A program made the translations under genes and the position numbers. This document shows, piece after piece, positions 28,401-40,200 of a DNA stretch of 64,000 bases. Under the pieces are notes generated by a model. It saw nothing but the letters and a program-made list of their open reading frames with translations. It was not told the origin of the DNA and did no database searches. The stretch spans positions 1-64,000 of the forward strand of contig QNGE01003619.1 in assembly GCA_008508345.1 (NCBI GenBank), given 5' to 3'. The number at the start of each line of letters is the position of its first letter. Positions within the stretch are counted from its first letter, which is position 1. Source of the DNA: Paragonimus westermani. Taxonomy: Eukaryota; Platyhelminthes; Trematoda; Plagiorchiida; Troglotrematidae.

Positions 28401-31400
28401 TGGTGTATGAGGATTGAGCATCTCTGCTACCGAATTTGTGCGCGATTATATCAGCTTAAAATAAGAGTACTTTTTGGCTAGTCGACAGATTGAAACCCAT
28501 CCGCGAAATGTCCTCCCGTTTCTCAAAGGATTTCTTCAAACTAGCTGGAATTTTTGAACGCATGTCGTTGGGTTCACAAGTTCTGTTTAGTTGACGTTGC
28601 TTCGTCTTTTTTGAATGCTCCTGTTCGTCAGACAGTCACATTTCTACCTGATATCACCCCCAATCGGAATTGTGATATGGTTGTTCCACTTGACTATTCT
28701 AATGTCCCATTTTACTTTACACAGAAATTGCCAGGTTTCGTACTGGTAGACTCGCTACACGCAGAGACGTATTGGCTATGGACATTCCATTAAGCCCAAA
28801 ATTAATTGATACCTTCTCATATATAACTGGAAGAGTCCAAAGTTTTTCTTGACCTCATGCAGGCCTGGTTCAGTCGAGGTCCTGCTCCACTGAATCAGAT
28901 GTATTTGCACTCCCGGTAAGCCGCACGCAATACGAGAGATTCTAAGAAAGAAACTACCAGCAAACGGATATCGAGAACAGTCTAGAGAAGTTGAAAACAT
29001 GGTGGACAAGTGCAACGACCGGGTTCAAATGGCTTAACCTAAAAGCGTTTTCTTTTTTTCAATTCAAAGAGGGTCATATAGCAGATGATGTCAAGCACAA
29101 ATCAAAATCTGCCTTATCTCGTACGTTTGTGACTGTCCACTTGCTCTTGATTTACACCACCACAGAACCAGTTGTGTAAAATTGTGAACGTAATTCGTTT
29201 AACTGTTCTGTGTTTCACTTTGTCTACCATTTCACTCGCGATTGCACTGACGTTTGCATAAACAGAACAGATCGACAGCTACCGTAGCGAGTGACATAAC
29301 ACGTTCCAGGATGATTAAAACCAACGTCTGCCCACTTTATCAAGCATGTAGATTCGGTGCTACAAGTCCCACGCCGACTGTACACCTCATTACAACAGTC
29401 TGTCAAACTGGTCCGTTTAGCCTATTTAAAATTTTTGTACGCAACTGGAACGGTTACCTGCTGTGGCTCTGTGGATCCAGACACACCAGCCGGTGTTTTG
29501 TGCAAAAAAGTGGTTGGTGCAACTTCTCGGGTCGCTATACATTTTGCTGAACCAACAAACAATCTGCATGCATGCGTGTGCATTACTGTCTGTCGTACAT
29601 AATCTGCGAGTCTTACGTTCATAGCTAATGAGAGTAGAGAATCTGTGAACAAATGGCGACGTATCATCTTCCCTGCTCTGAATATGCCAAAGTGAATCCA
29701 ATGTTTCCAATTGAGTTTTTTAAGCTGTAAACATTTTCAACAGCTACGTTACCCAACTAGGGTGACCTAAACGTTTGCCATGTCTTAGACAGTGTTCAGT
29801 TTTACCCAAAACCCTGACTATAAATCATTGTCCGGTCAAACACATGGGTGCACCATTCGTCCTGTCTACCCACAAGAGATAAACTCAGAATATTTTGGCA
29901 AACTGGTCAAGTTAGAAGTGAATTGAATTCAAATGTCTGAAAATGTATCTTCGACAAACCTTACGGAACATCAGTTACAAATTAAAATGTGTTTGAATAT
30001 TCAACATTCCTCAGAATTACTGCAGTATATACTCAGGTTTGGAAGAATGCAACTCGGTTGAAGTCCAGTAGTGTCACTTCGAATAAGCATCACCAACGTG
30101 AACTCACACTTAACACTATGACGCAAGCGCAACTGTGCTGCCATCACACAAGTCACGGCTTTACGTGTTCAATGACTGTCAATGCCAGCTGCGCCTCAGT
30201 CAGAACTTTTCTTTCCAAGAGAGCGGAAGAAGTAATACGTTGTTAGCGAAATACGACGGAAGAAGTGGAGTATTAGTACGCAGTTGTGTTCATTTTTCAG
30301 TTCGCAGGCTGTAGTGGCCGTGCCTTAGAATTGCACTTTACTGGATAATTAGTACTTGGTGAACCATATCCAGTTTATTGCAGTGCGATTTGGACAATTT
30401 TGTGCCAGACGGAAATTTTTCGCATCTAATTCAAGGAGTGAGACGCCAAACTCCCACTTCAATACTCAACAGAGTTTTGCAAAAGTAGATTTCACCAAAT
30501 CATTCGTACTATCCCCCAGATCGAATCGAGACTAAAATTACAGGCATGGTTATCGTGACTTCCTTCGTCGGATGTCGACAATATCGACCTCAGGTTGAAT
30601 GCGTTTTCGTCGAAAGGTGCCAGTAGCCACCTGATTACCACTTGCAGTTAGTGCACGGGTTTAAACTGGAGATATATGAAAGTGGAAGCCATGTTTTTCC
30701 CTGTGTTATTCTGAAACTAAGCCTTGTAGAAAGTGAATTACATGGGCGGGTCTAAAACACAAGAGAGAAAACTAGTAAGAACGGCATGCAAAACTAAACA
30801 ACACATTACGTAATTTCAAAATCAGCTATCAAAAATGTGGATAATTTTATGGCGACCAACCAATATTGCATAGTCAATTTACAGTGTTCCTTCTAGTCAC
30901 TCAGGTACCTTCATAACAGGCTTTCAAGAAGTTAACTCCAGTTTTTCAGTACTTTTATGGCATATCAAGATAACATTCATTACGACTCAAATCCATCAGA
31001 CTCTAAAGTGCAAATGTTGCTGGCGTTGCCCAGACGACCTGGTTCAGAAGTGGGAACTGTAACGTTGTGGATATCTACTCAACGAAATTTCACGTGTATA
31101 GGCTCGATTCCTGATGTAAATCCATCTAGTGACGTTAACCAACAAACAGCAATTATGAGATTTACCTAATTATGCGCCATGACATCTGATTCGGCAACGC
31201 ATACAATTACTAGTGAGCCACCATCTCCAGTTGAGTTTCTGGAGTTTTAGATTATTTTACGTTAAACACTGCTCATATTTATTCGCAGCGTCCGCATTTA
31301 GGTAGGTTATATGGCCAGCCTGCTTTGAAAGAAAACACTATAAGAGAATTCGGAGATCAGGTGCTGACGGCCTTCAGTATGAAATAATCTAAATCCCCGA

Positions 31401-31604
31401 GCACCTATTAATGGTTTCAGCCATGATCAGTTGGTTTGAAGAGAGCAGCAATTTCAACTTTTCTGAGAAGTCTTGATCACGGGATTATCGACCGGATCGA
31501 GCAGGGCGATTCTGGTTGTGCCACCTTAGAAGTAAATTGTTGGAATGGACGCCATTCACATAGGGTAGGTGTTGAACGTTTGAATGTGACTGATCGACCG
31601 TATC

Positions 31605-31795
31605 CGTTGTGAAGTTACCGGCATCGTAGTTAACACGCTTGTCTTGTGAACACCAGAGCTGGGGTAAAATTCTGGTCCGGACTAGGGTAAGCACTGTAGA
31701 TGAGCCCCATTAAGGGAGAAACTAGAGCCTAGTGGTTGCTCCAGAAGCGTGCCAACCGGAAAGCTCAGTCGAATGCGAATTCTGTAATCGAATGT
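31605..31795 (+). mobile_element. tRNA-derived SINE copy (family 1)
   Basis: The head at about 31612-31686 looks like a pol III tRNA-type unit: a GTAGTTAACACGC stretch in the A-box position and a GGGGTAAAATTCTGG stretch where a B box (GGTTCRANNCC) would sit, now mutated. The tail that follows (GCACTGTAGATGAGCCCC, then GAAACTAGAGCCTAGTGG and a GGAAAGCTCAGTCGAATGCG stretch) is collinear with the tails at 51.4 and 61.8 kb. SINEs are non-autonomous and depend on a LINE for copying. No target-site duplication was identified and the 5' boundary is uncertain. The shared order of several words between copies supports a family rather than chance. Confidence 0.65.
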
Positions 31796-33568
31796 GCGTA
31801 CTGTTCAATTAGTGTTAAGCTGTTGGATAATTAGTATGGGAAATATGTGTTATATGAAGAATAGTGCTTTCATTCCAAAAGCTAGCATTTAAATGCTTCA
31901 ACGTGATCAGAAGACTTAGCTTCGTTGACTCGACGCTTAAACGTTGTACAGTGTGTTCCTTCTTGTTATGCTGACATTTATTCCAAACAAGAACAAGCGT
32001 CATAATCTCAGTACAACGCGTCATCCTTATTGTCATCAATTGCAATTTGGAATGTCACGTGTTCAAGACGAGCTAAATATACCGCTTTTCGCATCTGGAT
32101 ACAGTATTCACTGTTAAACTGTTTTGTTTCCAGCACTACCGCATCGACGTCACCACTGGTCAACAACAAACCTTCATGGAAAATTGATTTTATGATTCAA
32201 TCCATATCAGAAAATTAAAAAAGTACACAATGATTTATCATTCAGCAAGTGGGACTTCAAGCGTCTGATCGATTCATTCGCAAACCAATTCATACTCTTA
32301 AACTATGAGCAAGTTCAAAAGTTTTTATCTACCCCCTACGAGGATATCTTAAAATTATCTGTCTAAAAAACTCGATATTTTCCCCACATTCAAATCGAGT
32401 CCATCAAATTTTCAGATCATAGGGCGTATTGAATCACCGTCTCTTGCGCCCTGCTTAATAAATTACCTACACAACACATGTGCATGTCAGCGGGTGGTCT
32501 GGGTAGAAGGGTTTAATGGACGCCAAACACACACGAACGAAATACCGTGGATATTTTATACTGCAATATATGGATTGAAGTACTGGCAACGGCAGTTAGA
32601 CAAACCTGCATGCAATTGAAAAAACCATCAGAAGGGACCGTTTCTGTCTGCAAGCCGATGTTCACAAAAAGTTATCTCTGCTGTGAGCGGACATCTGCAA
32701 AAACCCACGATTTCCGAAAACGTTTGGGTGATTTTCTATAAGGCTCGCAGATAGTCCTATTCCGAATGCTGTGATTTTTATTACCACCAGAACTGAGGTA
32801 CCTCATCATTTCGGTGACTCACCTGGACTGAGGTGAACAGTAAATACAGCCAGTTTGTACTGAAACTGGAAGCAACAGATTTCGTTTAACATGCAATTGA
32901 CGTCGGTGGCAGGATAAAGGTTAAGGACGAATTGGGCTAATACTCAGTTGAAGATATCTGTCAGTATTCTGTTCTGGATTTCAAAAAAGTTCATAAATCT
33001 TAAGTAGTAATAACATAAAAATGGCGCTTTCAAGTCAGCGAGTACACTGAGACAAACACAACACTCATCTGCACGATAACGTCTGAAGCAAAACTACTGT
33101 GGGTCTCCAGGCTCAATACTCAGGATTAAGGCAACATGTGATCACGATTTTAAAAATCAATGAGATTAGTGACTTGTTAAATCTTATGTTTTTAACTCAC
33201 CTGCACATAATTTCGGCGAAGTTGCAGGCATTCTCGTAATTCCAAGAAGGCAGAATGCATCCGTAATCTTCCCAGCAATTAATGCAAATTATTTGGGAAT
33301 ATAACAGGTTTACATAGATGATGCTAATTAACGTGGTCTGTCACCATTCACATCACTTTCTTCTGTAGTGAAATTCTCCAACTTGGCGTCATGGAGTCAA
33401 CCAAACAGACGATGTAGACATTTTTATTCACTGACTGAACAGTTCAGTTGTCTACTCTGTACCGTTGATTCCGTTTATTTACGTGACGTCTCAATAGTGG
33501 AGGAAACGTGTCAGCAGCATTTTGACATAGGTTGCTACGTGAGGGTTGAACTTATGTTTACCACCGAA

Positions 33569-33699
33569 AAACCGATTGGGAATAACACAACTTTACGAGC
33601 AAGTTGTTGTCACAACACTCGTGAGGAAGGCCACCCGAGCTGGTTGAAACGTAGAGTATTACAACTTGCTCGTAACGTTGTGTTATTCCCAATCTGTTT
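33569..33699. repeat. Near-perfect inverted repeat, 39-bp arms
   Basis: The left arm 33569-33607 and right arm 33661-33699 are reverse complements over 39 bases with two mismatches. The inner 34 bases differ at a single position. The spacer is 53 bases. As RNA or single-stranded DNA it would form a long, stable stem. The arms contain the words ATTGGGAATAACACAAC and ACGAGCAAGTTGT. Outside the arms the similarity stops abruptly. It is not a rho-type terminator (eukaryotic context, no T-run). It could be a small foldback or MITE-like element, or a local inverted duplication. Confidence 0.85.
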
Positions 33700-36600
33700 A
33701 TGAATAACATGTTAAACACGACGCCCAAACTGTTCAACTTCACTCGTACTAAATTTGTTGCGTTTATCTTACAGCTGAACGTGATTGCCAAAAGTACCAT
33801 CAACGTGAAACGAAGCGTGTTCGTAAAATTTAGCAAACAAGCTTCGTTTGATGTTTCTGGATTTTCAATGAAAATTTGATGTTTTTACTAAATATCCTCA
33901 CAGTTGTTTAGGGTGCCTGAGATGCTGGACCAGTTCAAAGCGTCATTAGTTGACTTCGGGGTACCGAGTGGTACATCTTTGAGGACGCTGATTCACTATC
34001 GTTTCATACACTTTCTATCATACAAATGTCATGAAACAATCTTGGCTTCAGGGTCGGCAAATGTCAGAGGTGAATTTGAATCAGCAACTCTTGCTCAAAG
34101 TAAAGAAACTATTGGAACTATAATTAAAGGTCGTGAATTCTTGAGAAATTTTTAAATTCTTATTTTCACGCACTGCGGAGGTGCTGTTTTGATTTTAAGA
34201 TTTGTTACTAAAAATTATAACTAAGTTATGCTAGCTATTGTATATCCGTGACAAATGTTCTTTAAGCCAGTTCAACATGAATGTCAAGGGACTTTATCAC
34301 GTGTCAATGCTCTGTTCATGATCTTCACAGTCCGCAGAGGATTTTGCTGGGTATAGTTTGTCTGTATTACGACAAGGCTGATTTGTGCGGCACATGAGAG
34401 GAAACGAAGAAATCAACATTTTTTCAGGGACAATTATGTTTCTCTTTCCTTCGGAAATTTCAACAAATCTCAAGACTTCGGTTTTCCTGATGACTGAGAA
34501 AATAGAGTGTCAAGTCCATGCCAATTTATGCATGTCACAATCATGGTTCATCTGGAAAAAATGTATTGAAATCCGGGGAATTATACACAATTTGAAACAC
34601 AATGGCGTGTGACCAGTGTTTTGACACATACCGCAGCATTTCATAAAAGCTGTTCTCTCACTCATTTGCAATTCGGGCTGCAAGTCAGAGATTAGCATAA
34701 CTCAAGAAACGAAGACCACTGAATTATAAAATTGTGCACGGTCGGCACAGCTCCTTCTGCGAAATATCATAACATAGTATTTATTTTTGTTACAAAAAGA
34801 CCGCTCAAATTTCTGCCGTTTTAACACTGTCTTTCGAGAAGTGCTCAGTACATGTAAGCATAATAGATTTGGTTGAAAAAGGCAGTTCACTGGAAAACTT
34901 GAGCAAATGAAGCATTTATAATTTCACAGGCTGTGTTTGAGTATGAAACAAGAAAAAACTAGGTCGCCTAACGCGAATATCCTCGAGTTTTACTTGATAT
35001 AAAAATGAGACGTTTCATTTTCACACTGTACTGTTCTCCACTTATAAAGTAATTCTTTGACAGACGAAGTAAGACACCTACAAACCGGTGTTTGCATGAG
35101 TGCATACTGCTTTAACTTCATTTGTTTCAAAATTTTTATTAGCTTAAATCGCACATCGTAGTTTTGTGCAGCTTTTGGAGTTTCCGGAACAAGAGAACAA
35201 AAATCGATCTTAAGTGCTCCGTGAATGAACAATTTTTAAAAAGCGATCCATCGTACTAAAATTATTGATATTTGTTGCAGAATTTGATCCCAAAAATGCA
35301 TGTTTACTGAACTGACTGAGTGGGTCATATAATAAATGCCTTTACAGGGTTCATTGGTTGGATAGTGAACAGTAAGTAGGGACTGGTAACAGCTTTGAGT
35401 CGATGATATAAACTCATCTCACTGAGAATGGCGGAATTTGATTCAAACGTAGATTTGGAACTACTTATTTTCATGCGAAATTAATTATCTTGCGGGATAA
35501 CTGAGTTGGATTGAAATATGTTTCAAGCGTATTAAAAGGTAACTAGGCTGCACGATAACTGGAAGATTATCGTTGCATTTGTTTTCCGGTTGGGAATAAA
35601 GTAGAAAACAGTTGCATTGTTTCTGGGAAATATTGGGTTTTCCTGGAGTCAGAGGGAATAAACGAGGTTACCACACATCCCGTGCTACACTATGTCATAG
35701 CCGAGGAACCTGGTGAGATTTCTTCGAATTTCTCCTTCTATATGTGTTTCTTCACAATCTAAAAACCCCAACCATTTGGAAGTGTTTTACTCATTTCATT
35801 TCCTGTGTTCAGTCTTAGAATTATTTACTAGTTGCGACAAAAATCTGCAAGAGCAAACTGTCATAACCTTATCAGTAATTGATGAATATCAGTATACACT
35901 GTGCAACACTAGCAGTTGATTGTTGCTTTTTGTCTGACCTAGCAATTTTTGATTGAGATAGATGCCTTTAGGAAGGTAGGTTGTTGTTGGCTGCAACTGC
36001 GTTCTGAATGTAAGTGAGGGCAGTAATTTTAACTTTATCGGAAAAATGATGATTGTTCATTCCATATCGTTCGGAGAATGAAGTCTACTTTTTACACCAC
36101 TGTGGCTGCCAACAAATAGATGCGGTTTATTATGGATATTGGTAGGGTGGCTCCATCTAAGACGTACACTTCGACCTCCAGAAAATTGCGAATGTTTGTT
36201 GTCATTACGAAGTTTTGCTGGAAGTCTGATGATTCTAACTAAAACACCAGTGATTCAAGTGAACTCCTCACAGGATTTGCCGACTGACCGGTTTGAAGAA
36301 GGTAGTCAAAATGACAGGAAGCCTTCGTTGTCTGATTTCTTAAGTATTTCTTTAATCGTATATTTCCAGCATTCTGACCAAAAAACTGTTCAGACAATTG
36401 ACCCGATTAAGTTGAATGCATTCGTGTTCGATGGACCGCACAGACTCAGCAATGCAAGTGGTATCATCTCCAACAATACAACCACAGGGGGTATATCCCA
36501 TCAACAATGACATTTACCAACAGGTCAGCATACTCTCAACAGGGCTGGACGAAATTGTCACATGAGATTTACAATCTGAATGCATGGACAACAAATTTCC

Positions 36601-37128
36601 ATGAATTGTGAACCATAAAGTGGTGCCCCATAACACCGGGTAATTTAACTGAAGAGCTGATTTATCGTACACTCTCTTCTCAACAATGACGACTGAACTG
36701 AACGATTGACACCGCGAAGAGCATTCGCTATCAATGAGCACTCTTGGATGCTTTAAGTGTGGCCACCCTAATGGTCTAGTTCAAACGTTTTGCGATTTCA
36801 CACATACATGGTTTTTAACAATACAATTTGCAGTGGTTTGGCTGGTTTCCAAAGTGTCATAAAAACACTTGTTCTGAGGCGGATGATTCGTTACTTTCCT
36901 CAGCCGTTGCATTTCCTTTTGTTCATAAGCCGAAACCGGTTGGCCCCCAAACAAACAAGCATCCAGCACACCGCCAGAAGAGGTTGGGGAAAGACTGTTG
37001 CAAACACTGGTGGATGCATGCTCATTTGCACATCAGCCATAGAACGTCTGATAGAATTCAGTCTTGGGACAAGAAAAAACGCAACAGCTAAGGAAACTAA
37101 TTAATACATCCCTGCAACTCCGACGACA

Positions 37129-37212
37129 TCCCTCGTGGTCTAGCACATAGATGTCTGGACTACAATTCACCGCTTACTCAGGGATGGTTGGTTCGATTCT
37201 CCGGCATGCGTC
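37129..37212 (+). mobile_element. tRNA-Glu-like relic, probable SINE head
   Basis: The sequence starts TCCCTCGTGGTCTAG, close to the 5' end of animal tRNA-Glu genes (TCCCTGGTGGTCTAG), and carries a B box GGTTCGATTCT at about 37190-37200. Spacing between the two boxes is tRNA-like. The anticodon arm and acceptor pairing do not hold (the 3' end CCGGCATGCG does not pair back to TCCCTCG), so it is not a working tRNA gene. A tRNA-derived SINE head or tRNA pseudogene is the likely explanation. The sequence after it does not match the tails of the other SINE copies in this window. Confidence 0.55.
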
Positions 37213-40200
37213 CCAACTAAGTTGAAACAGCTGTCTACAGCTTCGTTGGTGCTAACTGAGACCAATTGTTTGCACAAATCGTTCATCTTCACCATAAGAA
37301 GTAGCAACTAAGTTCAGCGCCACTACAAACTTTATTATGGGTGGTCTAAAGTTGCACTTACCAAAAAGTTCCAATGATCATTTCGGTTAATACCTAATTG
37401 TGCGTACTCACCAAGCGTTAGTTTTCCGGTAGACATTAACGGCGTGAGATGCACAAAATATAAGTTCACTCACGGAATAAAAGGCTTATTAATATGCGTA
37501 AGACACTTTATATGAAGTCCAGACTATTAATGTAGTAAATACATCTTCATCATCCACTCAAGTTTGTTAAAAATGTGTACCTAAAAGATAACGGCTATTG
37601 GTCAACCCATCAGAAAGCGGACTTTAAACCTGACATTTGATGAGATCACGTTTTGTGCGTGTTGTAGATTACCTTCATTGTACGATGCTTTCACGAGCAG
37701 GATTCCAATTCCCGCCAAACTGTCATGAGGTAACCATGTTCACTAGCACTTTAATGATTATGAACCATTGCAAGACACCCTGATCATAGTCTGTAGACTA
37801 CATACGCGATTATCTACGTCTCGCAAAGCATCTATACGCTGAGGTCCCCCCGGGGTGCTATTATATTTCGAATATCACTATTACCGACGGACTAATATAA
37901 TACAAAGTACTTTCATTCTACACTTTGGTAGTGTTGAATAACTGCTGTTCGGAAAAATTTAGTAATGTTGTGCATGTATCATGTTTCGTGCATGCATTTG
38001 CCCATATACCTATCATCTACTCGAACAACTGTTTGAAAATGAAGTTTTGAATCAGGAGCTTTACCAATATAAATACCAGCTCTGTGTGACTTGGCTTCAA
38101 GTAACGGTTCCTCAGTCTACCATAAAAATGGAGCGTAGCAAACTACTTCGTTTTTGCCATTGTTAAAACTGATTCCCGTTCGATTGCATTCATATGACAC
38201 ACTTATTCGCAGCTGGAAGCTGCAAAGCTCATCTACGGCGTCTGCACAAGTAAAAATTTGCTCGCGTGCTTGCGATATTTTTGGCACGTGAAGCTCAATA
38301 AGTACATCATATGATTGAACCGTACGAGTCAGAACATAGAGTGGGTTGATAAAGTTTTCCATCACTTTTCCCCCAAAGCGTCTACACTCATGAAATATCA
38401 TAAAAATAACCTTAAGACCTCGTAAACTGAGTGGATGAATGCCGTAATTAAATTGCACAATTAACTGGAAGGGGTGTAATGCTTTTAATACAAGTTTACT
38501 GTTCAACACGTACCTTAACATTCAAGCAATAAAACAAACAGACCAGTCTTAATGGATGTTTTCGTTCTAAGTGTGTATAAGGTATTCATTGAAATTAGTC
38601 AATCCGAATCTTACATGATTGGTCCATTCACTCAACCAATGGGGAAGAAAACACTATATCTTTCATCTGACCTCGCATTACGGTTTAAAACGTGCATGGG
38701 AAAGGTTGAGCTGATGAAAGACATGAGAATTTTGTGGAGTTTGGTCGGCTGATCTACGGAGCCAATAACTGATGTAACAAGGAGGATGACCTAAGCGGTG
38801 AGCGAAACATTTTGTTGAGTATATCGAACAACCGGCCCTTATTGTAGGTAAGGTCCCTTAAGAAAGTCATCTGCACAAAAGTTACCTTACTTCACGATAA
38901 ATGTGCCCTCTCAGTGATTTTTAATCGGGTTAAGTAGTACACGTCGTGAAATGATAACCAGCAAACAAACACAACCCAATATTTTGAAATAAAGATAATG
39001 GTTTTGCAGAGGTCAGAAACAGTGTTCTTTGATGAAATGTGGTGTGGTCAATTTTTTGATTTTCAACACTGAAGTCCATTTAGTATAAATTTATTGTGAT
39101 TTACAACAACAAACCGGCAAATGAACAGAACAGCGAGCATTTGATTCACGAACACACGGTTCTCAAAAATGCTACCAAACATCAACAAAGGATATCAATG
39201 CGTTATACGGAAATGTGAAAAATAGTACAACCTGTATAATATGTCTAGCTCCTTTCACATTTTTCAATTTAAGTTATTCTGTGATGAAAGTTAGAAGCCG
39301 GAATTCCTACTTCCAGGACCAATCAAGAAAATGACTGACTCACTTAAAACATTAACAAGACATTATGTTCAACCGTCAGATAACGTTGTCTAGTTCGGAA
39401 AGACAGAACGACCTGTCAAACGTGTGGATTGGACAGTTTAAATGGGCGCCTTCAAGTAGCAAGTGAATATATATTGAAAAATTGATTCCATCCAACAAAG
39501 GCAGGTGAATCACTTCTTTAATCAAGGAAAATTTGCGGCGGACATTTAAAGTGGACACACTATTTGCTACCACTTTACTGTGTAAAACAAATTACGTTCT
39601 AAAGTTTCTGCTTTCTTAAGGCATTGCTCCTCTGTGAAAACATCTATGCTTGAAAGATATTTCAATGATTTTTCATGGATCTATGCAATTTTACGCAGTA
39701 CATTAATCCGTAAAGATTATATACACCAACATTTCTCATAAACCGTCCACTTATCGGCAATTATCTCACTCACAAAGGATGGGAGCATTGATTATCATTT
39801 ATCTCGTTTGTTGGTGGTGCAAGGCATTTAATGCAGTGTAACCGAAAATTACACCATAATGAGTGCAGTTCTACACCAGACCAAACTACGACATTTGAGC
39901 TTGCAACTCAATATGGCGTATCATGAGATTTGATAGTTTTGGACGTTATTATGATTTCGTTTGCTGATGTAATATACTGCATCAGAACTATTCAGAACAT
40001 TCGTCAGTATCGCGTTTAAATCGCCGTCAGCGATGAAAAAGTGTAACGGAAAACAATTAGCTGGGTCCTAACATTCATTCCGATGTCATATCCAGAAAAG
40101 TTATTTGTGCTCGAACAATTCCTCCTGTTTTATCTATATAACTTAATAACAAGCGGAGGAAGTTGGGTTACCCACCAACCACATCACCTCTGAACCGTAT

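Larger units (their letters stand above)
14000..31604. other. Non-coding stretch, no gene recognised
   Basis: No exon or element here could be named. The longest open frames are 134 codons on the minus strand at 26943-27347 and 120 codons on the plus strand at 14390-14752. Neither shows a signal peptide, repeat or motif I recognise, and both could arise by chance. The interval 29224-29710 is open in several frames on both strands and may be an old repeat that I cannot classify. The rest is AT-rich DNA with many stop codons. Confidence 0.55.

Noticed and set aside
38117..38521. 134-codon minus-strand open frame as a coding exon
   Set aside because: No recognised domain or family. Conservation or transcript data would be needed to call it.
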